From contig NZ_LRRH01000007.1 of assembly GCF_001646785.1 (NCBI RefSeq), positions 1 to 48,602 on the forward strand: DNA of 48,602 bases. Reading direction: 5' to 3'. Positions 36,120-47,808 of the stretch are shown here, one piece after another; positions within the stretch are counted from its first letter, which is position 1; each line of letters starts with the position of its first letter. A model generated the notes under the pieces. That model saw only the letters and a program-made list of their open reading frames with translations. It was not told the origin of the DNA and ran no database searches. This DNA comes from Rhodococcus phenolicus (GTDB lineage: Bacteria; Actinomycetota; Actinomycetes; Mycobacteriales; Mycobacteriaceae). Made by a program: the position numbers and the translations under genes.

Positions 36120-36980
36120 ATGAACCAGCACTGGGAACAGATCCGCCGCAACCCGGTACCGTCGCTGCTCACCGCGCTCCTCGAGGACCACCTCGATCCC
36201 GGATACGCCGCAGCCGCCGAAGACCGCACCACGAAACACACCAGGCCCGCCCGCAGAGGCGTATCGGCCTGGCTCACCGCCGGAGCGCTCCTCACCGGAC
36301 TCACCATCGGCATCGCCTACACGGAGACCACCGACCACGGGCCCGGCTCCGACCGAGTACAGACGGACATCCTCGCGGGCGTGCGCGCGGCGGACGAACG
36401 CGTCGACACCCTCACCGCGACCCGCGACGACCTGACCGCCGACATCGACAGCCGCCGCGAGGAACTGTTCGCGGACGACACCGCCGGCACCGGCCTCCTC
36501 GACGCGCTCCGTCAGACCGAGGACGCCGCCGCAGCCACCGAGGTACACGGCCCCGGCGTCACCGTGACGTTGAGCGACCCGGCCGCGAAACCGAACCTGT
36601 CGGACTCCGGTCAGCGGGTGAACCCACGCACCGCAGTCCTGCTCGACCGCGACCTGCAATCGGTGATCAACGCGCTCTGGGCCGGGGGCGCCGAAGCCGT
36701 CACGATCAACGACGTACGCGTCGGCCCCGGCGTCACCGTCCGCCAGGCAGGCGGAGCAATGCTCGTCGACAATCGGCCGGTGTTCTCCCCGTACGTCGTG
36801 TCGGCCGTCGGATCGCCGAGCCGCCTGCAGACCTCGTTCGTCGTGAGCGACGCGTACCTGCGGATGTCCGGTGTCCAGCAGTTGTACGGGGTAGGTTTCA
36901 CCATCGCCGAAGCCGACGACGTGACCATGCCGGCCGCAGCCGTGCGCGACGTCGAATCAGCACAGGAGGGAGATCGTTGA
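36120..36980 (+). CDS. DUF881-family envelope protein (Rv1823-type)
   Basis: 286 residues from ATG at 36120. A Pro/Arg-rich cytoplasmic start is followed by one membrane helix (about 45-62), a short coiled coil (DERVDTLTATRDDLTADIDS) and the DUF881 domain with GPGVTVTLSDP and INALWAGGAEAVTINDVRV. The domain is extracytoplasmic. Role unknown; conserved as a DUF881-Sbp-DUF881 trio in actinobacteria, next to lipid synthesis. Probably in operon with pgsA2. Confidence 0.9.
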   Translation: MNQHWEQIRRNPVPSLLTALLEDHLDPGYAAAAEDRTTKHTRPARRGVSAWLTAGALLTGLTIGIAYTETTDHGPGSDRVQTDILAGVRAADERVDTLTATRDDLTADIDSRREELFADDTAGTGLLDALRQTEDAAAATEVHGPGVTVTLSDPAAKPNLSDSGQRVNPRTAVLLDRDLQSVINALWAGGAEAVTINDVRVGPGVTVRQAGGAMLVDNRPVFSPYVVSAVGSPSRLQTSFVVSDAYLRMSGVQQLYGVGFTIAEADDVTMPAAAVRDVESAQEGDR

Positions 36981-37369
36981 ACAGGAACGGCCCCGTGCGG
37001 CGACAGCCGCATCGGAGACTCGACCACGGCCACGCGCTCTACGCAGTGCTGGCGCTCGCGATCGGCATCGCGGCGGGGGTAATTTTCAGCCCGCAGGTAC
37101 CGGACGTGATCCAGCCCTACCTTCCCATCGCGGTCGTCGCCGCTCTGGACACCGTGTTCGGCGGACTGCGCGCCTACCTCGACGACATCTTCGACGCCCA
37201 GACGTTCGTGGTCTCCTTCGTGTTCAACGTGCTCGTCGCAGCGCTGATCGTGTGGCTCGGCGACCAGCTCGGCGTCGGCACCCAGCTGTCGACGGCCGTC
37301 ATCGTCGTCCTCGGCATCCGGATCTTCGGCAACGCGTCCGCCCTCCGTCGCCGCCTGTTCGGGGCGTGA
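36977..37369 (+). CDS. Small basic membrane protein (DUF1290/Sbp, Rv1824-type)
   Basis: 130 residues from TTG at 36977, overlapping the DUF881 stop, with a strong AGGAGGG at 36964-36970. Three membrane helices are visible (ALYAVLALAIGIAAGVIF, YLPIAVVAALDTVFGGL, and VSFVFNVLVAALIVWLG). The LDDIFDAQTF segment and size fit the small basic protein family found in many Gram-positive division/envelope loci. Function unknown. Confidence 0.9.
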   Translation: MNRNGPVRRQPHRRLDHGHALYAVLALAIGIAAGVIFSPQVPDVIQPYLPIAVVAALDTVFGGLRAYLDDIFDAQTFVVSFVFNVLVAALIVWLGDQLGVGTQLSTAVIVVLGIRIFGNASALRRRLFGA

Positions 37370-37372
37370 CCG

Positions 37373-38113
37373 ATGCACGAGGGACGGCACGACCTGCACG
37401 ACACACCGGAGCCGGCGTCGCCGCGCCGCTCCCGGTGGCTCTTCCCGGCTCTGGCCGGGCTGCTGATCGTGCTGCTCGGCGTCGCAATCGCCACCCAGGT
37501 GCGCAACACCGAATCCGGTGACGCGCTCGACTCGGCACGCCCGGCCGATCTGCTCGTGTTGCTCGACAACCTGAACCGCACCGAGGCCGCGCTCCGCCAG
37601 GAGATCACCACACTCGAATCGACCCTGACCACCCTGGAACAGAACGGATCCGACGCGGCGCTCGACGAGGCCCGCGCGCGGCTGTCCGCCCTCTCCATCC
37701 TGGTCGGCACGGTCCCCGCAACCGGCCCCGGCGTCGTCCTGACCGTGACCGACCCGGTACGCGGCGTCGGTTCCGAGGTCCTCCTCGACATGATCCAGGA
37801 GCTGCGCGCGGCCGGAGCCGAAGCCATCCAGATCGCCGGTGCCGATGCCGCCCCCGTCCGGATCGGTGTGGACTCGTGGGTGACCGGACCGGGCGGGTCC
37901 CTCGTCGTCGACGACACTCGGCTCGCCGCCCCGTACACGATCACTGCGATCGGGGACGGACCCACCCTCGCGGCCGCGCTGAACATCCCGGGCGGAGTGG
38001 TGGACACTGTCGCGCGGACCGGAGGAACATTGGTGATCGAACAGTCACCGCAGGTTGCCGTGTCCGCCTTGCGACAGATCGAAGCACGCCAATACTCTCA
38101 GCCCGGTAACTGA
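37373..38113 (+). CDS. DUF881-family envelope protein (Rv1825-type)
   Basis: 246 residues from ATG at 37373. One membrane helix at about 21-41 (FPALAGLLIVLLGVAIATQV), a coiled coil at about 57-105 (LVLLDNLNRTEAALRQEITT), then DUF881 with GPGVVLTVTDPVRG and LRAAGAEAIQIAGADA. It is paralogous to the gene at 36120; the two probably form one complex with the small basic protein between them. Its stop is 43 bases before gcvH. Confidence 0.9.
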   Translation: MHEGRHDLHDTPEPASPRRSRWLFPALAGLLIVLLGVAIATQVRNTESGDALDSARPADLLVLLDNLNRTEAALRQEITTLESTLTTLEQNGSDAALDEARARLSALSILVGTVPATGPGVVLTVTDPVRGVGSEVLLDMIQELRAAGAEAIQIAGADAAPVRIGVDSWVTGPGGSLVVDDTRLAAPYTITAIGDGPTLAAALNIPGGVVDTVARTGGTLVIEQSPQVAVSALRQIEARQYSQPGN

Positions 38114-38156
38114 ATCCGACGTTCGTGACGAATGTCGACGCCGAAAGGACCCTGTC

Positions 38157-38561
38157 GTGAGTGAGTTCGAAACCCCCGCCGATCTGCGTTACACGGCGGA
38201 GCACGAATGGGTGCAGCGGACGAGCGTGACCACCGCGCGAATCGGCATCACCGCATACGCGCAGTCGCAGCTCGGCGACGTGGTGTTCGTACAGCTGCCG
38301 GAGGCAGGGACCGAAGTGACCGCCGGTGAGTCCTTCGGCGAGGTCGAATCCACGAAGAGCGTCTCGGACGTGTATGCGCCGCTCACCGCGAAAGTGGTTG
38401 CGGTCAACGCGGATCTGGAGGCGAACCCGGAGCTGGTGAACACGGCTCCCTACGGCGAGGGCTGGCTCGTCGACGTCGAGGTCGGTAGCGAGGGCGAGCT
38501 GGATGCGGCCCTCGGCGAGACCATGGATGCCGACGGTTACCGCGCTCTCACCGAGAACTGA
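38157..38561 (+). CDS. gcvH: Glycine cleavage system H protein
   Basis: 134 residues from GTG at 38157, with GAAAGGA at 38142-38148. It carries the lipoyl arm between GcvP, GcvT and the dihydrolipoamide dehydrogenase. The lipoylated lysine is Lys67 in VESTKSVSDVYAP. Normal length. gcvP lies 3.2 kb downstream behind a riboswitch; gcvT is not in the window. Confidence 0.96.
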   Translation: MSEFETPADLRYTAEHEWVQRTSVTTARIGITAYAQSQLGDVVFVQLPEAGTEVTAGESFGEVESTKSVSDVYAPLTAKVVAVNADLEANPELVNTAPYGEGWLVDVEVGSEGELDAALGETMDADGYRALTEN

Positions 38562-38739
38562 CGGTTCCCGTGCCGCGACAACCGCGTCCGCCTACGCCGG
38601 GGAGCCGGCGCAGGGTACGGTCGTGACAGGCGTGTGCCGTTGTCGGGGGCGCGGGTCCGTATCGAAAGTGATCGTGGCTGAACGAAACAACGACCGGTCG
38701 GGGCGGTTACCCGATCGGTCGAACGGATAAGGAGTAACG

Positions 38740-39207
38740 GTGAGCGACAACGGCAACGCGGGATACGAGGAAAGCCCTGCGGAAACCACTTCGGTGTTTC
38801 GCGCCGACTTCCTGAGTGAACTGGAGAACGCCGGCTCGGGTGCCGCGACCTCGGAAGCACCGGTCTCGGGTGTCGAGGGCCTGCCCGCCGGATCGGCACT
38901 GCTCGTCGTCAAGCGTGGACCCAACGCCGGATCACGTTTCCTGCTGGACCAGCCGACGACGTCCGCGGGGCGGCACCCAGACAGCGACATCTTCCTGGAC
39001 GACGTGACCGTCAGCCGTCGTCACGCCGAGTTCCGCCAGGACGAGGGCGAGTTCCAGGTCGTCGACGTGGGAAGCCTCAACGGCACGTACGTCAACCGCG
39101 AGCCGGTCGACTCGGCGGTGCTGGCGAACGGAGACGAGGTCCAGATCGGAAAGTTCCGGCTGGTGTTCCTCACCGGTCCGCGAGGAAACAAGGGCGCAGG
39201 TAGCTGA
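38740..39207 (+). CDS. garA: FHA-domain regulator GarA (OdhI)
   Basis: 155 residues from GTG at 38740 with AAGGAG at 38729-38734. The N-terminal phospho-switch ETTSVFRADF has two threonines at 16-17, equivalent to the sites phosphorylated by PknB and PknG in mycobacteria. The FHA domain (about 60-150) contains GRHPDSDIFLDD, VSRRHAEF and LNGTYVN. Unphosphorylated GarA/OdhI inhibits 2-oxoglutarate dehydrogenase and NAD-glutamate dehydrogenase. It overlaps ftsR by one base. Confidence 0.96.
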   Translation: MSDNGNAGYEESPAETTSVFRADFLSELENAGSGAATSEAPVSGVEGLPAGSALLVVKRGPNAGSRFLLDQPTTSAGRHPDSDIFLDDVTVSRRHAEFRQDEGEFQVVDVGSLNGTYVNREPVDSAVLANGDEVQIGKFRLVFLTGPRGNKGAGS

Positions 39208-39947
39208 TGACCGCTGCTGCCCGCCAACCGGCACCGGGCGGAATGTCGATCGGATCGGTTCTCGATCGACTCCGTCCGGAGTTTCCGGACGTGACGATCT
39301 CGAAGATCAGATTTCTCGAGGCCGAAGGGCTCATCAGCCCCGAGCGCACGCCGTCGGGATATCGACGTTTCTCGATCGAGGACTGCGAGCGACTGCGGTA
39401 CGTACTGACCGCGCAGCGGGATCAGTACCTGCCTCTCAAGGTCATCAAGGAACAGCTCGAGGCGATCGACCGAGGTGCCGCGACGGTGGGCGCAGGGGAG
39501 TCTCGCCCGAAGCGTCCACGGCCGTTGGCCGTGGCGCCGGGCGAGGTCTCGCCCGAGGTGCTGCGCGCCGACCGTGAGGTCCGGATGAGCCGCGACGACC
39601 TGTGCGAGAGCGCCGGGATCGACGTGGCTTTCCTCACCGAACTGGTCCGGGCGGGACTGATCGTGCCCGGCGCGGCGGGCTTCTTCGACGGGGATGCGGT
39701 GCTGTTGGCCCGCACCGCCAAGGCGATGTCGGAGTTCGGCCTCGAGGTGCGGCACCTGCGGGCGTTCAAGCTCGCGGCGGACCGGGAGGCGAGCCTGGTC
39801 GCGCAGATCGCAGGGCCGATCGCCAAGGGACGCGACGCGGGGGCGCGTGCCCGCGCGGAGGAAATGGTCCGGGAGCTGGCGGCGTTGTCGTTGACGCTGC
39901 ACACGTGCCTGGTGAAGGCGGCGGTGCACGGCGCACTGGACCGGTGA
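39207..39947 (+). CDS. ftsR: MerR-type regulator FtsR (Rv1828-type)
   Basis: 246 residues, ATG overlapping the garA stop. The MerR winged helix reads VTISKIRFLEAEGLISPER and then TPSGYRRFSIEDCERLRYVL at about 29-69. The C-terminal half is helical with no metal-binding cysteines of the classical type. In C. glutamicum the homologue next to odhI (FtsR, Cg1631) activates ftsZ. The same location here supports a cell-division regulator. Confidence 0.9.
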   Translation: MTAAARQPAPGGMSIGSVLDRLRPEFPDVTISKIRFLEAEGLISPERTPSGYRRFSIEDCERLRYVLTAQRDQYLPLKVIKEQLEAIDRGAATVGAGESRPKRPRPLAVAPGEVSPEVLRADREVRMSRDDLCESAGIDVAFLTELVRAGLIVPGAAGFFDGDAVLLARTAKAMSEFGLEVRHLRAFKLAADREASLVAQIAGPIAKGRDAGARARAEEMVRELAALSLTLHTCLVKAAVHGALDR

Positions 39948-39990
39948 CGGCCGCAGGCAAGCCGTGTGATCCGGGCCGACCGGCGGGTAC

Positions 39991-40019
39991 CTGACGCGTC
40001 TGCCGGATCGCACTAGAAT
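39991..40019 (+). promoter_or_regulatory. Promoter before the bifunctional-nuclease gene
   Basis: CTGACG (39991-39996) and TAGAAT (40014-40019) are separated by 17 bases. The -10 context GCACTAGAAT recurs before the glycine riboswitch. Transcription would start near 40026, leaving a ~54-nt leader. Confidence 0.65.
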
Positions 40020-40079
40020 TCAAGCAGGATTGTCATGCGGGGTTCGTCCCCGGACGGGCAGCGGGATGGAGGCACCGGC

Positions 40080-40553
40080 ATGAGCGAGATGCGGATAGTG
40101 GGCATTCGAGTCGAACAGCCGCAGAACCAGCCGGTCCTGCTGTTGCGTGAGGCCGACGGAGACAGGTATCTGCCGATTTGGATCGGACAGATGGAAGCGA
40201 CCGCGATCGCGCTCGAACAGCAGGGTGTCGAACCGGCGCGTCCTCTGACGCACGATCTGATCAAGAACCTCCTGGAGGCGTTCGGTCACAATCTGCAGGA
40301 GATCCGCATCGTGGATCTGCAGGAGGGGACGTTCTACGCGGACCTGGTTTTCGAAGGCGGCGTGCGCGTGTCGTGCCGTCCATCCGATGCCGTGGCTGTA
40401 GCCTTGCGGATCGGTGTGCCGGTCTTCGTCGAGGAGCCGGTGCTGGCGGAGGCCGGTCTCGTGATGCCCGACGAGCGGGAGGACGAGGTCGAGAAGTTCA
40501 AGGAATTTCTCGAGTCCGTGTCCCCCGACGACTTCAAGGCGACAGACGGCTGA
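40080..40553 (+). CDS. Bifunctional nuclease-family protein (Rv1829-type)
   Basis: 157 residues from ATG at 40080, ribosome-binding site GGAGG at 40069-40073; the in-frame start at 40035 has no family support. The DUF151 pattern is clear: LPIWIGQMEATAIA, TFYADLVFEGG and SCRPSDAVAVALRIGVPVFV. Plant homologues have DNase/RNase activity; the bacterial function is uncertain. It stands between the two MerR-type regulators in all related genomes I recall. Confidence 0.93.
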   Translation: MSEMRIVGIRVEQPQNQPVLLLREADGDRYLPIWIGQMEATAIALEQQGVEPARPLTHDLIKNLLEAFGHNLQEIRIVDLQEGTFYADLVFEGGVRVSCRPSDAVAVALRIGVPVFVEEPVLAEAGLVMPDEREDEVEKFKEFLESVSPDDFKATDG

Positions 40554-40801
40554 AACCGGACGTCACCGCTGTTTCACCACGCTCCGACCCGCCGGGTTCC
40601 GGGCGTGGAGTAGGACTCGAAGGTTTTGCGACCGGTCGGCGTGTTGCTGCCCAACGCTCGATGTGGAGCGTACTCTGAGTGAATCCGCAGTTCGGATCTG
40701 CTCGACGGGCCTGACGAGCACGCGACGATCGGATGGGTGGGGGGAATCCGCCCGTCCGTTGTTACGGGGCGACGGATGGGCACGCGAGAGGGAGTCACAC
40801 A

Positions 40802-41431
40802 GTGCGAGATCGGCCGCAGGGACAGGGGCACGTCGATATCGACGAAGGGAACCACTCGACCTCGGTGTCGCCGGCGCACGACGCGGACGACATCCAGCCG
40901 GGTCTGTTCCCGGACGATTCGGTTCCCGACGAGCTGGTCGGTTATCGCGTCCCCATCGCATGTCAGATCGCCGGAATAAGCTACCGCCAACTCGACTACT
41001 GGGCCCGCACGAACCTGGTCGTGCCGTCGATCCGTGGCGCGGCGGGCTCCGGTAGTCAGCGACTGTACTCGTTCAAGGACATCCTCGTTCTCAAGATCGT
41101 CAAGCGGCTGCTCGACACGGGCATCTCGCTCCAGAACATCCGCGTCGCGGTCGATCATCTGCGGGAGCGCGGTGTACGGGATCTGGCGAAGATCACCCTG
41201 TTCTCCGACGGCACCACCGTCTACGAATGCACATCGCCCGAGGAAGTGGTCGATTTACTGCAGGGCGGGCAGGGCGTGTTCGGCATCGCTGTCAGCGGTG
41301 CGATGCGCGAGCTGACCGGCAGCATCGCCGACTTCCCCGCCGAACGTGCCGACGGGGGCGAGGCGGAGCAGCGCCCCGAGGACGAACTGGCATCGCGTCG
41401 GCGGAACCGCATCAATCGCCGCATCGGCTAG
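40802..41431 (+). CDS. MerR-type regulator (Rv1830-type)
   Basis: 209 residues from GTG at 40802 with GAGAGGGAG at 40785-40793; the open frame upstream lacks similarity. After an acidic disordered start, the MerR-like domain is at about 46-115: YRVPIACQIAGISYRQLDYW, TNLVVPSI and YSFKDILVLKIVKRLLDTGI. M. tuberculosis Rv1830 (resR/McdR) influences growth and division and is under selection in clinical strains. No cysteine ligands. The preceding 248 bases hold a possible -10 (TACTCT, 40671-40676) without a convincing -35. Confidence 0.9.
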   Translation: MRDRPQGQGHVDIDEGNHSTSVSPAHDADDIQPGLFPDDSVPDELVGYRVPIACQIAGISYRQLDYWARTNLVVPSIRGAAGSGSQRLYSFKDILVLKIVKRLLDTGISLQNIRVAVDHLRERGVRDLAKITLFSDGTTVYECTSPEEVVDLLQGGQGVFGIAVSGAMRELTGSIADFPAERADGGEAEQRPEDELASRRRNRINRRIG

Positions 41432-41502
41432 ATGCTGCGAGGTTGGACGTTCATCACACCCCTGAGCCGTTCGTGACGGCCGGTGCGGTGGGGGCCGTGC
41501 AC

Positions 41503-41508
41503 TAGAAT
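41503..41508 (+). promoter_or_regulatory. Probable -10 element of the gcvP transcript
   Basis: TAGAAT inside GCACTAGAAT (41499-41508), the same ten bases as before the bifunctional-nuclease gene. No clear -35 is present. Transcription from about 41515 would just include the complete riboswitch. Confidence 0.5.
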
Positions 41509-41523
41509 CGCGAGTGCGTCGCC

Positions 41524-41727
41524 GTCGCACGGGAGAGTTCCGGATCCGATCCGGGCACCGAAGGAGCAGCACCTCCCCGTCAATCTCTCAGGTACCGAGG
41601 ACCGTGCGGGCTCCGACGCCTCTGGAAAGCGGTGGGAGCACCCACCCGCCCACGGGGAAAGGTCTCCGGCCCGGCCGGTCACCGAATCTCTCAGGCGCTC
41701 GCTCGTCGAGCTCGCGACAGAGGGGGA
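41524..41727 (+). ncRNA. Tandem glycine riboswitch
   Basis: Two glycine aptamers in a row fill the 354-base leader of gcvP. Aptamer 1 (about 41524-41612) has CGGGAGAG, CACCGAAGGAGCA and CAATCTCTCAGG. Aptamer 2 (about 41616-41727) has TCTGGAAAG, a CCCACGGGGAAA segment, GAATCTCTCAGG and GACAGAGGGG. The repeated AATCTCTCAGG core at 41582-41592 and 41685-41695 is diagnostic. Glycine binding normally switches on glycine-cleavage genes, which fits gcvP directly downstream. No obvious terminator hairpin with a T-run follows, so control may act on translation. Confidence 0.95.
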
Positions 41728-41785
41728 GGAAGCACACCGTGCGACCGTGCGCGGATGTGGACCTCCGAGCACCCGGGAATCGCAC

Positions 41786-44644
41786 ATGACAGATGCCGTC
41801 ACCTCCACGTTCGCCGACCGTCACGTCGGACCCGACCAGGAGGCTCTGCGTCGCATCCTCGACGTCGTCGGTGTCGGCTCCCTCGCGGACCTCGCCGAGA
41901 AGGCGTTGCCCGCCGGAATCCTGGACCCGGAAACCGGAGGGACGGCCGACGGGCTCGAGGTGCTCGACGCCCCGCTGTCCGAACACGAGGTTCTGGCCGC
42001 GCTGACCGCGCTCGCAGCGCAGAACACGGTGGCGACGTCGATGATCGGGCAGGGCTACTACGGCACGCTCACGCCGCCGGTGCTGCTGCGGAACATCATC
42101 GAGAACCCCGCGTGGTACACCGCTTACACCCCCTACCAGCCGGAGATCAGCCAGGGTCGGCTCGAAGCGCTGCTCAACTTCCAGACCATGGTCTCCGACC
42201 TCACCGGCATGGAGGTCGCCAACTCGTCGATGCTCGACGAGGGCACGGCCGCGGCCGAGGCGATGACGCTGCTTCGCCGCGCCAACCGCAAGTCCAAGAG
42301 CTCCCGGGTCCTCGTCGATTCCGATCTGTTCAGCCAGACCGCTGCGGTCCTGGCGACCCGCGCAGAGCCGCTGGGGATCGAGATCGTCACCGCGAACCTG
42401 GTCGACGACGGCCTGCCGGACGGCGACTTCTTCGGTGTGATCCTGCAGATCCCCGGAGCATCCGGCCGGGTCTTCGACGCCGCCCCGATCATCGGCGCCG
42501 CGCACGACCGCGGCGCGTTGGTGGCCGTGGGTGCCGACCTGCTGGCGCTGACGTTGCTCACCCCGCCCGGCGAGCAGGGTGCGGACGCCTGTTTCGGTAC
42601 CACGCAGCGCTTCGGTGTTCCGATGGGTTTCGGTGGTCCCCACGCCGGCTACCTCGCCGTGAACGAGACGCACACGCGCAATCTTCCCGGCCGCCTGGTC
42701 GGCATGTCCGTCGATGCCGACGGTGACCCCGCGTACCGGCTGGCACTGCAGACACGCGAACAGCACATCCGCCGCGAGAAGGCGACGAGCAACATCTGCA
42801 CCGCGCAGGTTCTGCTCGCGGTCCTGGCCGCGATGTACGCGTCGTACCACGGTGCCGACGGACTCACCGCCATCGCACGTCGCGTCGCGAAGCAGGCCGC
42901 CGGCCTCGCATCGGCTCTGCGCACGGTCGGTGTCGAGGTCGTCCACACCGAGTTCTTCGACACCGTCCTGGTCCGGGTGCCCGGCCGCGGATCCGAGATC
43001 GTGGCGTCCGCCGCCGAATCCGGCGTCAACCTGCATCCGGTGGACGACGACCACATCGCGATCTCGTGTGACGAGGCGACCACGGACGGTGACCTCGGTG
43101 CGGTGCTCGCCGCGTTCGGCGCCCCCGAGGCGTCCTCGGCCGCCGGCGGGAGCGTCGCGATCCCGGCGGCTCTCGCTCGCACGAGCGAATTCCTGCAGCA
43201 CGAAGCGTTCACCAAGTACCGCACCGAAACTGCCATGATGCGATACCTGCGTCGGCTGTCCGACAAGGACCTGGCGCTGGACCGGACGATGATCCCGCTG
43301 GGCTCGTGCACCATGAAGCTCAACGCTGCCGTGGAGATGGAAGCGATCACCTGGCCCGAGTTCGCGAGCCTGCACCCGTTCGCCCCGACCGCGCAGACGA
43401 CCGGGATCCGGCAGGTGATCGCCGACCTCGAGGGCTGGCTGGCGGCGATCACCGGCTACGACCGGGTGAGCCTCCAGCCGAATGCCGGCAGCCAGGGCGA
43501 ATACGCCGGTCTGCTCGCGATCCGGCACTACCATCTCGATCGTGGTGACGACCACCGCGACACCTGCCTCATCCCGTCGAGCGCCCACGGCACCAACGCT
43601 GCCTCCGCGGTGATGGCCGGGATGCGGGTCGAGGTGGTTGCGTGCCGCCCGAACGGCGATGTCGACCTCGACGACCTGCGTGCCAAGATCGCCGATCATG
43701 CCGATCGGCTCGCAGCGATCATGATCACCTATCCGTCCACGCACGGTGTCTACGAGCACGAGATCGCCGAGATCTGCGGTGCCGTCCACGACGCCGGTGG
43801 TCAGGTGTACATCGACGGTGCGAACCTCAACGCGCTCGTCGGCCTGGCCCGTCCGGGCAGGTTCGGCGGCGATGTGAGCCACCTGAACCTGCACAAGACC
43901 TTCTGCATTCCGCACGGCGGTGGCGGACCGGGTGTCGGACCGATCGGTGTCCGCGAGCACCTGGCGCCGTACCTGCCCGGTCACCCGGCGGCTCCCGAAC
44001 TCGGCGGTGTCGGTCCGGTGTCGGCCGCGCCGTACGGATCGGCGTCGATCCTGCCGATCACGTGGTCGTACATCAAGCTGATGGGTGCGCAGGGGCTGCG
44101 TCGTGCGTCGCTCACGGCCATCGCGTCCGCCAACTACATCGCTCGTCGTCTCGACGAGTACTTTCCGGTGCTGTACACGGGTGAGAACGGAATGGTCGCG
44201 CACGAGTGCATCCTCGATCTGCGTCAGATCACCAAGGACACCGGTGTCACGGTCGACGACGTCGCCAAGCGTCTCGCCGACTACGGTTTCCACGCCCCGA
44301 CCATGAGTTTCCCGGTCCCGGGCACGCTCATGGTGGAGCCGACCGAGAGCGAGAATCTCGACGAGCTCGACGCCTTCATCGATGCGATGATCGCGATCCG
44401 CGGTGAGATCGACCGTGTCGGGGCAGGGGAGTGGCCGGTCGACGACAACCCGCTGCGCGGCGCGCCGCACACCGCCGAGTGCCTGGTCGGGGAGTGGAGC
44501 CACCCGTACTCGCGTGAGATCGCCGTGTACCCGCTGGGGAAGGGAAGGGCCAAGGTGTGGCCGTCCGTCCGTCGTATCGACGGAGCCCACGGCGACCGCA
44601 ATCTGGTGTGCTCGTGCCCGCCGTTGGAGGCGTACAGCAACTGA
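41786..44644 (+). CDS. gcvP: Glycine dehydrogenase (decarboxylating), P protein
   Basis: 952 residues from ATG at 41786, the usual length for a fused P protein. It decarboxylates glycine and passes the aminomethyl group to lipoyl-GcvH. Features seen: [18 protein letters not shown] at the start, [15 protein letters not shown], and the PLP site [17 protein letters not shown] with Lys704. The glycine riboswitch precedes it. Weak ribosome-binding: GAATC-type sequence only, consistent with riboswitch-dependent initiation or low basal translation. Confidence 0.97.
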   Translation: MTDAVTSTFADRHVGPDQEALRRILDVVGVGSLADLAEKALPAGILDPETGGTADGLEVLDAPLSEHEVLAALTALAAQNTVATSMIGQGYYGTLTPPVLLRNIIENPAWYTAYTPYQPEISQGRLEALLNFQTMVSDLTGMEVANSSMLDEGTAAAEAMTLLRRANRKSKSSRVLVDSDLFSQTAAVLATRAEPLGIEIVTANLVDDGLPDGDFFGVILQIPGASGRVFDAAPIIGAAHDRGALVAVGADLLALTLLTPPGEQGADACFGTTQRFGVPMGFGGPHAGYLAVNETHTRNLPGRLVGMSVDADGDPAYRLALQTREQHIRREKATSNICTAQVLLAVLAAMYASYHGADGLTAIARRVAKQAAGLASALRTVGVEVVHTEFFDTVLVRVPGRGSEIVASAAESGVNLHPVDDDHIAISCDEATTDGDLGAVLAAFGAPEASSAAGGSVAIPAALARTSEFLQHEAFTKYRTETAMMRYLRRLSDKDLALDRTMIPLGSCTMKLNAAVEMEAITWPEFASLHPFAPTAQTTGIRQVIADLEGWLAAITGYDRVSLQPNAGSQGEYAGLLAIRHYHLDRGDDHRDTCLIPSSAHGTNAASAVMAGMRVEVVACRPNGDVDLDDLRAKIADHADRLAAIMITYPSTHGVYEHEIAEICGAVHDAGGQVYIDGANLNALVGLARPGRFGGDVSHLNLHKTFCIPHGGGGPGVGPIGVREHLAPYLPGHPAAPELGGVGPVSAAPYGSASILPITWSYIKLMGAQGLRRASLTAIASANYIARRLDEYFPVLYTGENGMVAHECILDLRQITKDTGVTVDDVAKRLADYGFHAPTMSFPVPGTLMVEPTESENLDELDAFIDAMIAIRGEIDRVGAGEWPVDDNPLRGAPHTAECLVGEWSHPYSREIAVYPLGKGRAKVWPSVRRIDGAHGDRNLVCSCPPLEAYSN

Positions 44645-44652
44645 GTTCCGTT

Positions 44653-44680
44653 GCGGGCCGGCGGTTCACCGCCGGTCCGC
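44653..44680 (+). terminator. Hairpin terminator after gcvP
   Basis: A 12-bp stem with one G-U pair (GCGGGCCGGCGG with CCGCCGGTCCGC) closes a TTCA tetraloop, starting 8 bases after the gcvP stop. No T-tract follows, as is common in actinobacteria. Confidence 0.75.
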
Positions 44681-44838
44681 TCCAATCGCTGGTGATCTCT
44701 GTACAAGACGGAACATAGAGATAAACAGAATCTCCATCGACGCGCGCACCCATCCCGTCCAACATCGACCTCACCTTCCGAAACCCTCACCAACCCCCGA
44801 AGCGAGAGGGAGCAACCGGCGATTCTTGTGGCACCATC

Positions 44839-45294
44839 GTGCAGGTGGCCAACCGATCCGACGCCGAGCAGCAGCTTCGCGACCTGGCGTTGCTGCGCCG
44901 GGTGCGTGACCGGATCGACCGCGAATACGCGGAACCGCTCGACGTCGAGGCGTTGGCCCGAGGGGTGAACATGTCCGCCGGGCATCTGAGCCGGGAGTTC
45001 CGCCGCGCCTACGGGGAGCCCCCGTACTCGTATCTGATGACACGTCGCATCGAACGCGCCATGGCTCTGCTGCGCCGCGGCGACATGAGCGTCACCGAGG
45101 TGTGTTTCGCGGTCGGCTGCTCGTCGCTGGGGACGTTCACTACACGGTTCACCGAGCTCGTCGGTGTCTCACCCGGTGTTTACCGCCAGCAGGGTGCAGG
45201 GGTGTCCGAGGGGATGCCTGCATGCCTGGCCAAGCAGGTGGCACGGCCGATCAGGAATCGAGAAGCGCCGGCGGGTCCGTCGCGGTTAGCGTGA
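44839..45294 (+). CDS. AraC-family regulator (DNA-binding domain only)
   Basis: 151 residues from GTG at 44839 (GTG at 44845 is an alternative). Two helix-turn-helix units cover about 20-115: VEALARGVNMSAGHLSREFR and VTEVCFAVGCSSLGTFTTRF, ending GVSPGVYR. The C-terminal CLAKQVARPIRNREA tail is characteristic of a small AraC subgroup often encoded beside a VOC protein. No effector domain is present. No VOC gene follows; instead the UvrA-like gene begins 104 bases later on the same strand. Confidence 0.9.
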   Translation: MQVANRSDAEQQLRDLALLRRVRDRIDREYAEPLDVEALARGVNMSAGHLSREFRRAYGEPPYSYLMTRRIERAMALLRRGDMSVTEVCFAVGCSSLGTFTTRFTELVGVSPGVYRQQGAGVSEGMPACLAKQVARPIRNREAPAGPSRLA

Positions 45295-45397
45295 CCGTTG
45301 CCGGCATGTGGCGGGCGCGTGCCGGTGACGGAACGAAGGTCGGGCCGAGTTGCCCGACGGTGGAAGCCCGAATACGACGACGGAAACGGAGACAGGG

Positions 45398-47782
<2,385 letters not shown>

Positions 47783-47808
47783 GCCTCACGCCCACCGGAG
47801 ATCGACCG

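Noticed and set aside
40644-40676. Promoter TTGCTG/TACTCT before the second MerR gene
   Set aside because: The 21-base spacing is too long for a normal promoter, so I did not list it.
41475-41497. Terminator after the second MerR gene
   Set aside because: The stem is only six base pairs with an 11-base loop and no T-run; too weak to call.
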